A stretch of 64,000 nucleotides of DNA, from assembly GCA_013399895.1 (NCBI GenBank), contig VXBA01002150.1, positions 899,472 through 963,471 of the forward strand, read 5' to 3'. This document shows, one piece after another, positions 44,534-58,900 of the stretch. This DNA is from Serilophus lunatus. Lineage: Eukaryota > Chordata > Aves > Passeriformes > Eurylaimidae. The notes under the pieces are model-generated. The model did no database searches and was not told the origin of the DNA. It was given only the letters and a program-made list of their open reading frames with translations. Both the position numbers and the translations under genes were made by a program. How positions within the stretch are numbered: the first letter of the stretch is position 1; each line of letters starts with the position of its first letter.

Positions 44534-46677
44534 TAATAATCATAATATAATAAAAAGCTCATTACAAAACCTAGGAGTACTACAAATATTTCCACTATTT
44601 CTTTTAAAAACAAAACTGTTCTGCTGTGGGTTTATAATCCAACTACTGCTGGGTTGGATTTAATGTTCAAGAGCTTAACAGCAAAATTGACTTTTTTTTT
44701 TTTTTGGATGCTTTCTATCTTGTGCGACTTCTGGAAAAATTGGAGCTGTAAAGTCATGTAGTGAGAATCCAAGTGCAACCTGTAACAAAAGTAAGGCAAT
44801 TTTGTGTTCTTAAAAAAAAGGGACTTCAAGCTGAAAATGTCCATTTAACTGCCAGTAGGTGGCAAAAATATCCCATATTTGTCTTGATTACCTTGAATGA
44901 TTAGTAAAAAAGGCTTAGTGTGTTGTTCTCTTCCTTGCTTCTTATAGAAACTTGCAGAAAGTATAAATTAAAGTGCAATTGTATAAAAAAACCTAGCAAA
45001 AAATCTTGATGGGCCACAAGAAGCTATTAAAAAGACGGATATTTTTTTTTTTCAAGTTGAATGACCATATACCTGGGACCAGCAAAAGTTCTTCGCTTTG
45101 TTTCTTAAAAACAGAATGCAAAAAAACCTCCACAAAAAAAAAAACCCAAAACACCAAAACCAAACCCTCCACCCAGGAATTTTTTGGCAAAGTTTCCCTA
45201 AAGCATTTGTTCCTTGACTGATTAGACTATTACTTTGCAATCAAGTAAATGGAATTAAATACCATAGCAAAGTCAAGCAGATGCCAATGCTGCCTGTTAG
45301 ATTAAGCCTGTGTAATAAAAAATAATAATTCTTTTAAACAAAGAAGTCACACATGCATTAGGGTTTGCCCTTGAATAACAAGAATTTAACCTTAAAAATC
45401 CCCGTCGTTTGTCTTAAAAAATAAAATCCTATCCTTCAGATAGCCAGTAGTAAAAAGAAACAGTAAAACTCGGGATTTGGATATTCCTGCCTTAACAGCA
45501 GAGTGGTGAAGGTCACAGTCCAGTGGGCAGCAGGACGGGAGAACCCTTCGGCATGAAAAGCAAGTCGCTGGCAGCACGAAGCAGTGGGCAAGGAAGGGAA
45601 GGCAGGCAGATTTGGCAGTGATTTCAGGGTGGTGACAGCAGGCAGAAGCTTCCTATAGGAAAGGCGAGAGGTCAATGCTTCGGAGCTGCACGGTGCCACT
45701 GGCTCTGCCCAGCAGTGATGTTCCCACCCTTGGGCGAAGCATGGGCAAAGTGCCGGGTTTTTGGGCGAGTTATTGGCATCCTGCTCTCCATTGGTGGCGA
45801 ATCCCTGCTTGGGATTTGGCCCCTGAAGCCAGTGGTGCATCAGGGGAGTGTGAGGGGGTTGGAGCGGGGTGACGATTAAGGGCTGGAAAAAGGCAAACTG
45901 CCTCCAGCTCCGAACGTGGTGAGCGGGTCAGTGTTGTCCGGAGCTCTCATGAGGAAACAAAGCACCTGAAGGACATTTCTCTGCAAAGATATGACGTGGA
46001 GGCTTTCCTATGGCACATTTGCAACAGGACCTTCACACATCCTACCTTCCCTCCCCGTGTTTAGCTGGGGGGATAAAAAGAGGGGAAGGTCATATTGCAC
46101 TAGTGCAGAAGCCTCTAAGTAGCTGCTACTTTTGGGAAAAAGTGTTGCGAGAGGTCACACCTGGGTGTGAACCCTGCAGAGCTACCTCACTATCCCTCAG
46201 CTCCCTTTCATGTAGCTCCCGGTTGACCCCACTCAGATCCCGCTGAGCCCACCCTGCCCCTCCTCTGCACAACAGGGAAACCCCAACCTACTGCACACTG
46301 CCCACAATGCAGGAAGCTTGGCCACGGCTCCATTACCTTAAAACGAAACAGGGCAGAGGCATTTTCCAATAACTCAGCGATGCACTTGCTACTTTACAGC
46401 CATGCCAACCCTTCCCATTAGGTTCACTAGTTAAAAAAAAGGGTATTGGATACATTTCACCAGGCATAAGGAGTGAAACAAAGTTATTTCCTGGTGCCCT
46501 GTTAGAGTCAAGTATGTTTTGGGTCTGGACCTGGCTCTGTGCCACAGGCTGTGAAGCCGTGAGTGGCGGAAGAAGAGGAACAACGAGAAGCAAAAGAAAC
46601 AAAGGGACGGACAATTCAGAGCAGATCCTCACAGTGCGGTACCGTGTGCGGAGGGACCGGTGCACCAGCGGCACCCA
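44534..46677 (-). other. Presumed PRKAA2 3' UTR
   Basis: Continuous sequence downstream of the PRKAA2 stop codon, with several poly(T)/poly(A) tracts (for example around 44694-44706 and 45043-45053). No other gene is recognised. The plus-strand open frame starting at 46514 is antisense to PRKAA2 coding sequence. Confidence 0.5.
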
Positions 46678-46916
46678 TCAGCGAGCCAGGGCCATGATCA
46701 GGCTGGCACACATCTCGAAGAAGTCCATGGTGTGGCTGCCCAGGCGCGGTGACACCGAGGGGATGCTGCCAACGAAGGAGCCGCTCAGAGAGCCCATCAG
46801 GGACTGGCACTCGGTGGCCGCGGCGGCGTCGATGCTCAGCCTCGGCCGGTGCAAGCCGGCGGCAGAGCAGGAGCGCTGCGGCGTGGACGAGCCCGACCTC
46901 TGCTCCATCACCTCGT
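46678..46916 (-). CDS. PRKAA2: PRKAA2 coding exon 9 (C terminus, ST loop, stop)
   Basis: Residues 474-552 and TGA at 46678-46680. Begins (D)EVMEQRSGSSTPQRSCS, includes AGLHRPRLSIDAAAA, and ends SPRLGSHTMDFFEMCASLI then MALAR. It holds the serine/threonine-rich ST loop with the residue equivalent to Ser491, and the C-terminal leucine-rich nuclear export/beta-binding end. The middle of the loop diverges from mammals; the ends are nearly identical. Confidence 0.96.
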
Positions 46917-49900
46917 CTGGGAAATTAAAAAATAAAAAAGAGAAAAAAGGAAAAATAAAAGGTGGCATTAGTTGGGCATCTGCAGCACAGGTTTGGCAAG
47001 GCACTAATAACAGTGGTGGAGACAAACGGATCGAAAGGGCCTCCCCTCAGTTAAAACAGCTGAATAAGCACTTCAAAACGAAGATAGTGCTTTTTAAACT
47101 TTCAACCCTGAGGTTCTACGTGCTTCACCCTCTCCTGTTGTATTGCCTCCTACCTACCATCGATGCTTTTGAAGTCCAGGAGATAGCTGCGGTTGTCCAC
47201 CTGGTAGAGCTGCAGGCTCATCTTCACATAATTGCCCGTCACGGGGTTCTTGCGGCGCACCCGGAGGTGGTAGGCGTTCACCACCTGCAATGGGAAACTT
47301 GTTTTCAGGAGTAAGATTCCAGGCAGCAAGAAGAACACTTCTTTCCTTATTTTTTCTAAATATGAGCAAGACAATTTTCTGGGAAAACACCATAAAATGA
47401 AGCAAATGCCTTCATATCCTATTTCCTCCTATCTTTGAGAATTCTTCTTAGGGCTCTGATTCATCAGATTTACCAGCTGCTGGCAGACAAAGCTGCTGTG
47501 ACCCATTTGCCAGGCACCAAACTGATGTTTGTCCTCCCTCACCAGCAGCCATGGCCATATGAGCCAAAAAGTCCATGATACCAGGACAGAGCATCCTCTC
47601 CCATCAGCGCAGCTAAATCCAGTGTTTATGGATCAGCCTAGAGCTGTGTATTTTCCCTTACTGCTTCCCACCTCACAATCTGCTGCATCTCATCTACATT
47701 GAGATCTTTTCTCTATGCTATATTTATGAAGCAACTGTGTGGATGGGAAAGCTGTTCTGATGAAGAATCACATCTGAAGTTATTCTTAGGGTAGGAAAGA
47801 CTATTGTGAAACCTCCTTGTACAAAATTAAGCTCCACTGCCTACACAAAGACATTGGGCTGACTTGCTTTGTAAAGCTGTACTGGAAACACGGCAGGTTT
47901 GTTCAGTCTCTGTAACCATGCAGCTAAAAAATGTCCTGGCTGGTGCAGTAAAATTGGGTTCCTGGAAGCCATTTGGCTTTAAAGATGTAATATTGTCAAA
48001 AATAAGGAGGAAACAGAAGGCTTCAAAGAAGCAGCACAGGCTGCTGTACAAGGCTTGGGACCTGGGGCCTGGAGTGAGGAGGGAAACTCCTCTGGTGTTG
48101 AAGACCTGAGCTGAAATTCTCCTCAACTTGAGGCACAAGGCTGCTGTGAAAGGCCAGGATTCAAGAATGCTCACCTCAGGGACTGCCCCCAGATTCAGGG
48201 AATCAGACTCAGCATGAGGTATCCAGAGCTAACCGGGATTTATTATTACGACTTTGAAAAAGTCTGTGACTAAATGTTGCATAGCTCTGGAGAAGTACCT
48301 GCAGTGAGTACTGTCAACTGAAAGATCTGAGTTTAAATCAAGAAGCTGAGCCCCAAATCAAGGAAGTAGTAAGTGTCTGAAAGCACATCTGGTCCACAAG
48401 CCCCACTCTATCTCCATCAAGGAAGACGCCATCATATCAATGATACAAATCCTGCCCCCAAGGCCCCCTACTCCTTATCTGTGCATCTTTTAGGAAGATT
48501 GCATACTGTGCCATTTCAGCACACACACTGACAGGACCAGGCAAGAATAATGAGAGTTCCTTTCCTCAGAAGCACTCGAGGTGACCTCGCAAGGAATTAG
48601 CCACTAAAATTAGAAATGTGAACAGCTTCTCTTAACCCTGCAGCTAAACAACGCAGAATCATCTTTCCAGCCAAAGGCTTAGAGCACTCGGAAAGAAAAC
48701 TCTTATTTCACGCCGTAAATAAGCACCACAAGCACTGAAGCACAGCTAACACCTTAATTTACTGTGTTTCTTTTAACAACAAATAGCAGGGATGATCAGA
48801 AGGTTGGGGGCATTTATTTGGAAACAGATGAGGCTGTAACCATACTTATAAATCGAGCAATTCAGATAATGAGAAAATGATACTCGAAAACCACCACAGA
48901 GCACCAGCACTCTCTACCTTCCACTCGAAGTCCAGCTGTTTCATAGCCCGGTACACCTCGGCCATAATGTCATAGGGTTTGCTCTGGCTGCGGATTCCCA
49001 GGTGCCACTTGGCCTTTTTGACAGTCAAGGGTTTTGGCTTTGTGGTGTTGAGAGCATCCAGAGGACACCGGGCTTTGGGGCTGTCTGCTATCAACGGCGG
49101 CATCCGCTCGGGGTGCGGTTTCACCCCGGGAGGGATGTGCATGGCACTGTCGTCCATGAAGGAGCCAGTGGGGGGGCTGGAGGCGAGGTAGAACTCGCTG
49201 GCTTGGTTCATGATCCTCCGGTTGTCGATGACGAGGTGATAAGCCACTGCCAGCTGGTCCTGAGGGTCACCGCTGTACAGGCTGTTCATCACCTCTGACT
49301 CCGTGCACTCAAACTTCTCGCACACTTCCCGAACCGCGTCGTCGTCGATGACGGTGGCGTCGTAAGAAGGGTCCTCTGGGAACAGGTAACTGGGCAGCTC
49401 CTCCTTAAACCACTCGTGTTCCCTGGGGAATGCAGAGAGGACCCACCGTGAATTCTGTGCAAGGCAAGATGGGGCAGCCACTGCCAACAGTCCCTTGCTT
49501 GGTCAAGTCAAGACTAATCCTCAGCTGCTGACTGGGGAGCTCAACCCAACCCAGCCCAGCACAGTCCCCCCTAAATACTGGAACAGTGATGACACTCCAC
49601 TCATTGGGCTTTGAAGTAAGACTTCAGCACTTAGGAGATTCTCACACTTTTGGATTCCCATGTAATTAAATCCTCTAGTCTTAAGGAATAAAGAAATAAA
49701 AAAGGAAGTTTATGTGATTTTATTTGAAGGGTAAAATTAAGGGCATCTATTGAAAATGCATTAAAAATCTGAGAACTCCTGGCAGTCCCAGTATCATTTC
49801 TGTATAAGCTCAGCACACCAGTTAGATGTCATGATTACTATAAATTGCATAAAATGTGTATCAGGCTCCAGTTCTACAAAATGTTTCCAAAATGGCTCAG

Positions 49901-52900
49901 GCTGTTAAGATTTGGAAGTCCTACTAGCAGCCATGAACTCTTAATGATCTCTGCAGACAAAAATATCTGCTTAAAAGCCCAACTGTTCTCTTTGCCTGGA
50001 ATTTCCACAGTAATGCATCCACATAAAAGGCTCATGGGCACTGCATTCACCAGCTGGATAAAAACACTATACTGTATTTAAAGATGAACCACTTCCTTAC
50101 ATTTTAAAATATATTTAATATTTAAAAATTGAACAGTAATTCTTGTGTTTCTCCTCCCTTTTTATTAGATAGACTCTAAGCACACTGATTATCCTCTAAT
50201 GCTGAACTGGTATGCAGAGGGAGGTGGACTTGAAATAAAGTCATGAAAAATGATTGGTGTTCTTAGAATTAATGCATGCTATATCTAGTTTTGCTAAGCA
50301 CTATTAAGATATTTTGAGGGTATTTTATAATGCAACAAAATAGAATTTTATAGGTATATATATAAAATCATCACCCTGTTCATCATCCCCCACTTCCAGC
50401 ATCTCCCACTTCAGCACCCACTTCTCCATCAGCACAGAAAAGTGCAGGATTGCTCCTAGAATCACTTGGAACAAAAACCATCTGGATTAGCTCACTACTC
50501 CTGTATTCCACCCTGACCACCTGCCAGAAGGTGACCCCCTGGACAGTGACCATCCAGAGCCCCCCAGAGGCAGACAGCCCACTTGAGCTGACCTGATGTC
50601 CTTGATGGTTGCTCGCTTGAGAGGGTCAACCTGCAGCATGTGCATGAGGAGAGTGGCAACGGAGCGGTTGAGGTACTCAGGGATGTAAAACACACCTCCC
50701 CGGATCTTCTTGAAGAGGGTGGGGACATGCTCGTCATCAAAAGGCAGAGTGCCACAGAGAAGGGCATAGAGAATAACACCACAGCTCCAGATGTCCACCT
50801 CTGGGCCAGCATACAGCCTGCAAGAAGGCAAGGGCAGGAGAAATGTGTCACTCCCATCCTCTCCTTAGTTCCGGTACAGATTCTACTGGGGGAGTTGGGG
50901 TCTCCCAGCTGCACTAGGGACAAAGCTACAGGGACTGCTCATGTGGTTCCCCACAACCAAGCCTGCCTGAGTCTCAGGGAAACAACATGGCAGATCTGGC
51001 TCTAGACACTAGACACACTCCTCTGGACAGCTGTGTTCCAACCAAACTCCTGCTTCCACCAAACTCTCCAAAAAGCCAAACCCCACATTTCCAAGAGCTC
51101 TGCCAGGCTGTTTGCTCCACTTTGCTCCAAGGGCTCAGCCAGCAATTTCTGTTCATTCAGCGAGGCAGATCAAGCAGCAGCAGATACTCTATCTCTGAGT
51201 GTTTATTTTTGGTGGAAGTTTGTGTGCTGGTATGCAAGTGCTCTCGCTTCCAACAAGCTGCTAATGTGCTCCCTGGCATCACTGAGTCAGGACACCCCAA
51301 ACATACAGGATTTGCTGCTGCTTGCTCAACTTGTTTATCTCTTTTTGCTACAGCTGATGCTTTGTCAGGGATTTTGGGAGGCAGCGCTAACTCTCAGGCT
51401 GTGAAACCCTACCAAAATACAGAGGTTGAAATGGAAATACAGAAGTCTCTTCATGAAACCTCAGCACCCTTTCCCTTGCTCCTCCTGAAAAGCATCACTG
51501 CAGATACACTGGTGTAAAAAACACACTGGTCATGCACACAGCCATTCTCTGAACATCCCCAAAACACCAGGTTTGTTTGTCCAGAGGTGAGGCTTTCCCT
51601 GCTGGCCCCAGCAGGGACAGCAGCAAAGTCATTTTGGAAAGGCACACGATTAGCTAGATGCTCACTCAGTCCTGCCTCCATGCCCAATTCCCACAGATCA
51701 GATGCCTGATTCTTTTGCTGATTACTGCACTCCCTGAACAGTCTTTTAGACTTTTAAGCCCAAATGAGATGCACTTTTATGACTCTGCAACCTGAGCTAT
51801 CATGCTCTGCTGCTTTTGTGCACTACAAGGAAAGGCAGCAGGAGCCAGAAGTCAACTCCTCCCTGTACCATGCACCTGCTGGGTAGGCAGGAAGAGTCCC
51901 ACCCAAAGGCAGGTCTCACATGCTGCTATAGCAGCTCTGAGAAGAGGGCAGCTTGGCATTTTAACCAAGGGTAAGAAACTCAGGCATCCCTGATGCTGAT
52001 CCCACTGTAACTAGGACTGATGTGGGAGGATAGAACTGTAGCCAGTGAAAAATTACAACACATAGGCTTGGTTTTGTTTTTCTTTCTTACTTCTATTGTT
52101 ATTAAGATCTGTTGCCTGTACCCTTGGAATGATCAGGCTCTGCACACAGGGACTAAATCCTTCTTGCTAATCTTCCATGTACCTTGTCTTCTATACAAAC
52201 TGAAAAATGTGTGTCTGGCCTTTACTGAAAAGGACATGGAAATAGTATTAGTATTTTTTGGACTCCCACTAGAGTCTCTGGCTTTGTCTCACTCTTCACA
52301 ATGAGGATTTACTTGATTTCACACATAGAGCTGTAGTCACAACAGGTTTTGGATGCTAGTCTAATTCCTAGGATACTCTGCCAACACTTGCACTGGTGTA
52401 AACAAGGATAAAATAATCATAATCACAGCAAATACACTCTGAACAAAATGTTGAACTTAACAGCTACAGTTAAAGGCAAAAAACCACGGGATTAGGAAAA
52501 GTAATGGTCATGCAAAGGGCAATTCAAACATATGGAGCAAATAATGAAATGGGTAGTTTGAAGGACTACAGAGAGGACCGAAAATCTGTATTTGCAATCC
52601 TTTGCTATACTTTTTTTGCTATTACAGAGAAAATTAGGGAAATAGGTACATTCTATGTAATTTCTGTTCCTGACAATAAAATTTAGAAGATACAGGTAGA
52701 AGTCCAATTCAACCTTGTGGGGTGTGTTCAACACTCCATGTGCTGTACAGATGTTGCATGCTGAGAGATGCAACCACACTGGAGGTTTGTCAATTCAATT
52801 AATCAGTTCAAAACAAAGCTCCAATGGTTGAAAACTACTACCATGACCAAAACCCTTTGCTTCAGGAACCAGAAGACAAGTATTTTCAATACAAGAGTTC

Positions 52901-55900
52901 AATGGTGTTGGGAAGTGTTTGAAGATCTTCCTGATTCTTCTGTTAGTGAATGGTTTTCCTCATTAACACTGTGTTTTATATCACAGGTGGGCAGTAGAGG
53001 AGGGGGGGGGGCCTGGAAAAGCCTTACCATCTGGAAGCTCTGTATCTGCATCCAGAGTAATTTCACCCTCTTTAATTAATATAAACAGTCAACATCTGGT
53101 ATCAATAATCCATCCAAAGTAAACCTTTTGCAAAACATGGCTTGTTATTGCAGTTATTGAGAAATAAAACAACCAAAAAAACCTTTCAGATCTTTGCCAG
53201 TAGATTCACCCAAACGTAAAATACAGTTTAGAGGGATTCAGCTGCTTTTACTAAATGTGCAAAGCTGTTTTCAATGCCAAAAACAAATGTAAAGTACAAG
53301 TGCTCACATAGGCTCGGATTAGAAATTAAATGTCCTACCTTCCAGAGATGACTTCAGGGGCTGCATAATTTGGGGAACCACAGCTGGTGCGTAGGAATTC
53401 GCCATCTGACATCATGTTGGACAATCCTAAAAACAAGACCTTTATTACATGCTGATCTTTGATCTGAAGGCCCATCCACAGAGGACTTTGTGGTGCAGAG
53501 AAGAGGTATAGCAAGCAGAGGGAGATATTTGGAAGGGAACTGTTGATATAATTAAAATAAGAGTCCTCCTAGCTGATTTGCATATTATTATTATCAACAT
53601 ATTATTATTATCATCATTGTTATTATTGGGTTTTTTCACGCCCAACCAAGGAATATTCACTCCAGGCTAATTTTGCTTTTCCAAGTTGCAAATCCCAGAG
53701 CACAGAGGAAAAGAGTTATAATTCATCCCAGAGCAGTTACTTTCTATGGGAATTGGGTGGAGTTCTGAAATGAATAAATCTGCAGAAGGATTTTTCACTG
53801 CTAGGAAAGACTCACCAGGACAGAGCTGGTAGCCCAGGTATTTTAATGGATTTCAACTGGTAATGCCACTTAAAGACTCCTGTTACTGCTTGTAAAATTA
53901 AGTGAGGCCAAGAGCATACAGCCAAATGTACTGAGAACATGCATGAAAATAAACACACAGAGCCAAGCTCACCCTGAACTGCACCGAGTCTGTCTTAAAC
54001 ATAAATTAGCTAAATCTTTACGTTAGGTGATTATACTAAAACACAGCAAAGATTTACAAATTACTTTGTTGCTCCACTCAGCACCAGTACAGAAGCAGCC
54101 TGCAATAAGTAATCCCTGCCTTTGCAAAAAGGCCAGTGTTTACAACTGTGGGCTTTTCAGGTAGAGCAGCTGGTAGTGGCTGGGGAAGCAGGCTCTGGGT
54201 TTTGTAAGGCGTGTTACACCGACACGCTCCAGCAAGCGCCGCGGAGCTGGCTGCGCTTCTGGAATGCTGCTGGGGTCACATACCAAAATCAGCTATCTTT
54301 GCATTCATGTGGGCGTCCAGCAGCACGTTCTCTGGTTTCAGGTCTCGGTGGACAACCATGTGTCTGTGGCAGTAATCCACCGCGGAGAGAATCTGCTGGA
54401 AAAGGCGTCGCGCTTCTGCCTCTTCAACCTACGGGTGCAAAGGGAAAAAGCCCTGAAGGTTGGTCTCACTGCAGAGCTGGCAGGGGAAGGTTTGACTTAG
54501 CAAGGAGCCAAAATGTTCCAGGGTGCAGAGAGAAAAATCACAGCGTGCCTGGGACCAGAAGCAGCAAATAAAGCAGATTTCTCACCCTTGTATTTTAGAG
54601 CATGTTAGTGTTTGCAAATGATACAGCGCAGAGATGAAAGGTGAAACCTCAGTTCAGCTGAACTTAAAGATGGCATCTACTGGACAACTGGATCCAGGCT
54701 GAACGAAACACCACCTAGCATATTGCTGGGAGCAATTCCTCATGGAGACATGGCTTTGAAATCAAGAGCTGAAGGTGGAATAGTGTAATGATTTCAATTA
54801 TCTATATAGCTGTATTAGCTATAAGGTTGTGCGAGTTTTAAGTTATATTTAAAATGACTGATTATTTTTACAGACGAATTCTGAAAAACTCCCTCTATGA
54901 AAATTGAGTTTCTGAATGCAAAAGTTCAGAAAGGATCCAAATTAGTCCCTCAAAAGATTTAGGTGGGCAAAATGCGTGAGAAATCACAACTATGCACAGA
55001 AAAACAAATGGAGTCAGCTCCATTGACCACTGCATTAACCTAAACCAATCTGTTGTAAATGTATTGATTTTGCAGTACAGAGAGGAAACATGTGAGAGAT
55101 GATCCTTCACCTGAAGCCTTTTTCTAGATGTCCACTTCAGCCTATTTTTATCTCCTTGCCCTGCAAGTGCTCCCAGCCTATGAGGATGTCAGCGAGGCAG
55201 ACACCACTGAGTTTCTGTGTAACCATAATATCATATTTCACAGTCTCAACCTACACCTTGGGATTACTGGCATTTGCAAACATTGTTCACAGAAGCTAGA
55301 TCTTTAAAAAGTCTTCAAAGAACCTGATGTGGAGCCAAGGGGGGGGGTCTAGGAGAGGTGAATTACAGGGGCGGAGACAACGTAGAGTGGTCTTCCCCTC
55401 AAATGCTCTAAATTTGCTGCGGAACTGTGAGGGTTTTGACAGGCAACCCATAGCTAAAAACTACAAAAATAAGCTAGTTTTCCAAATATTTTCACTAAGC
55501 AACACGTTACCTTGGATATTTTGGTCTGTGTATCGAAATACAGTAGAGAACATTGCAAAAAAAAAAATCACACACAACTTCAGTGCGAGCCGGGTATGAG
55601 ACACCCCAGATGGGATTGCTGTGAAGCAAATTCTATTTTGGGCCTTAACCTTAGCCATGCTCCCTTTAGCAGTCATTTTGCTCCTAAACACCATCCCTTT
55701 CCCACACAAGTGTTTGGGCTGACATGGTGCCGGCACTTACACGTCCATGCTTACAGATGTAATCAAATAATTCTCCGCCAGACACGTATTCCATGACCAT
55801 GAAGAAGTCTGTTGGTGTGCTGATGACCTGGTATCTTCAAAAACACAAGTGGATTTAGGAAAAATATATAATTAAGAAGAAAAGACTTTTAAACAGATTA

Positions 55901-58900
55901 TTAATTTCACATCAACACAAAGTACGCATTTGTTTAGATCTTGCATTTATAAATTGCTTTCCACTTCTGAAAACCCATCTCTCATTTCCAGTATAATCCT
56001 TCCCTTCTCTGTGAAAGCACCTCTTTTATAGACCTATGATTTTCCTCCAACCCTTTAAATAATCCCCTGACATCTCTGCCAGGCAATCTTATCACATTTA
56101 GGACTGTCCTGACTTTCAAATTTCCATTTTGGGTAAGATCTGCAACAACAGCTTTAGAAATGAAGGCTTGGCTAGCTGGGGGCAGGGAGAGGGTACATCT
56201 ACTTTCTCTCATATCAGAGATAAAGAAGATAAAGAAGAACTGTAGGCACTAGAGGGAGCTACTTTTGGGTGGGGACAGAAACAAAGATGAGTCCCCCCCA
56301 AAGTTATTTTTCAAATATAAAATCCCTCTATATTCTAGAATGGAGGAAAAAGCCCCAAGTATCACCTCTGACTTGCAAATTTATTCTCCATTTTCATTCA
56401 AAATGATCCCTGAGCCCTGCAAGGCCACTTCAGTGTCCCAGCTGCAATAAACTGCCAGCGATCAGCTGAGGCCAATGCAGCCCCAGGAATTCACAGCAGC
56501 ACCAGCTGAGACCTCCCTCTGCTTTATTTCAGATTCATTGTTTTGTTATTGGCTTCTCTTTTTTTCTTTCTTTTTTTTTTTAATAGATGAATTTCATGAA
56601 TGTTTACAGCTGGGCTGTAACAAACAGATTTCAAACAATTTTCAGAGGTTGGCAAGGGAACATGTGATAGTCCCACAAAGATCAACAGCATCAACCTCAT
56701 TTTTCTGAACAGTTTTGGACCCAGACATCTAAGTTACTCTTAATTGCCCCAATATTTCTTTTTTATATATTTAAAAAGTTATTGAAAGAGGAGGTGTATG
56801 TACCATGGCCTCCTCCCCACCTCTTTTCTTTATCACTGTCTCTCATGATTGCAGTACGTACCATATGACATTGATTTTGTCAAACTGGGTTTAATTTTTA
56901 GGCTTTAATACTCTGACAAATGTGTGAACAGGACTTAACTTGCAGGACACTAGATACACAGCTGAGGAGTCTTGCTGGCTTTTTCATGAAATAATACCAA
57001 TCTGTTCTCCAATAAATCCATGGAACTGTGAAGTTACTCTAAAGTCAACAGTTGCTGCATGGTTAGTTATTTAACTGTAGAGAAAATTTGTTTTCTCTTG
57101 CCTCTAAGTCCCAGGTATTTGCTATATCTCATGCCAGTTTTAAGGCTGACCTAAATGTCAACTTATCCTTGCAGTTACCATTCAGCAGCTTTCTTTATAG
57201 GAATGCCAAAGATATTATCAAGTGCCTCATTAATGTGGACTGGCTGCACAAACTGGGGATTGAGAAGGAATCCCAGAGGCTGGAGTGCAGGTGCTGATTT
57301 ACAACTTAAGCTCAGGTTCATCAAAGTGGCAACTTGGAAAACTTATGTCTGCATAATAAATTAAAAAAAAAAAGTTCTTTTAAGCTCTGGATAATCAGTC
57401 CATTAAAACATAAATCCTATTGACTGGAGGCCAAGGCTTCACTCTATGAGCCTGACCATGCTGCAATTCACGGAATCATAGAAGGTTTGGGTTGGAAGGT
57501 ACATTAAAGACCATCTAGTTCCAACCCCCATACCATGGGCAGGGACACCTTTCACTGGACCAGGTTGTTTAAAACCTTGCCCGACCTGGCCTTGAATACT
57601 TCTAGAGATGGAGCAGCCACAACCCATGCCAGTGGATGTTCTAACATGCAAAAACTCGACCAAATACATTTTTTCCTACTCTAAACTATTTCCTGAGACC
57701 AAGTTAACTGTGCATGAGAGGTCTTTGCAGAGAGAGGGGTAAGCTGAACACGTGGCAGTTACACTTACAGTTTGATAATGTGAGGGTGTCGGAAGAGTTT
57801 AAGGTTTTGAATTTCTCGTTTGATCTTCCCAACTACATCCAGGCTCCGGATTTTCTGTCTGTTCAGTATTTTTACAGCTACTTTGTGCCCTGTCAGCTGG
57901 TGTTCGCCAACTATTAGAAAGAGAGCATTGCAAAGTCACTAAACAGTGAAGCAAGAGTCATGCAAGCAGTTTAGGATACTGTGATTTATAAGCAAAAAGC
58001 CACTCCTGAAAGGGAAGAAAGCAAAAGATGAGGGGGGGTGAAATATTTTAAAATTGGTTTTTGTCTCTTCACTTCATTGTTTTCCCAGTGGGGTCATAGA
58101 AGACAGAAGAGAGGGGACTTATCTGCCAAAAGCACTCCAGTAAATAAAACAGAGTGAGTTACTGGAGGAGGTCATACCCTGAGCTAATTTGCAAGGATTT
58201 ATAGCATGTAAAAGCTAGATTAATCAGAAACAGATATATTTAAATGCAGAAGAGAATCTCCACTGTAACACACTGGCTGACTAAATCTCTAATAAACCCA
58301 GTCTTAAAACTAGACCATGGCCCTTCTTATTAAAAAAATAATATAGGGATTTTCCCTGCCCAAAATAGGACTGCAGGATTTGCATTACTAAAATGAATTT
58401 CTATTTATACTTCCTCTAGCGTGCTCCTTGGTTTGATGACAAGCTGCAGGAACGCTGCTGGACTGCAGGAGCAAATTCTACTTTTAGGAAAGATGCAAAC
58501 TTCAATAGGAGGTTTTATAAAATGCACTTGGTTCACAGAGATGCTGATGCTTATCTTTTGTGTTCAGGGACAAACCATAACCAGAAACTGGGAGCAGCAC
58601 CACTGTCACTGGGGGAATTGTACTTAATAAAGTGAAATGAATTCAGCATGTGCTCCATTTGTTATCAATAAAAAGACTACACAAAAAATAAACAGCCTAT
58701 AGGAAGCAAGATTTATACTGAAGAGCAGGAACTGCTTGAAAACTGTCAATTGGATGTTTGTATCTAAAGAAATTCTCCGGCCATGACCTACCCCTTCTCA
58801 GTATTTTCTGATGTGATATTAAAAGTGGTGACATAGGGGTGGTTTCCTAAAGGCTGTGCAGAAAACCTGCCTACAGTAAATATTTGTGCTCTCTAATTAT

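Larger units (their letters stand above)
53427..55740 (-). other. PRKAA2 introns 3 and 4 around exon 4
   Basis: Holds an ATT-type simple repeat at about 53582-53626 and a plus-strand G run at about 55341-55349. Apart from exon 4 at 54284-54428, nothing else is recognised. Confidence 0.7.

Noticed and set aside
45436..45840. 134-codon minus-strand frame and neighbouring frames near 45.5 kb
   Set aside because: They lie in the presumed PRKAA2 3' UTR, with no recognisable product and no splice sites supporting an exon.
46514..47314. 266-codon plus-strand open frame
   Set aside because: It is antisense to PRKAA2 exons 8 and 9, whose minus-strand reading is unmistakable. The frame is a by-product of GC-rich coding sequence.
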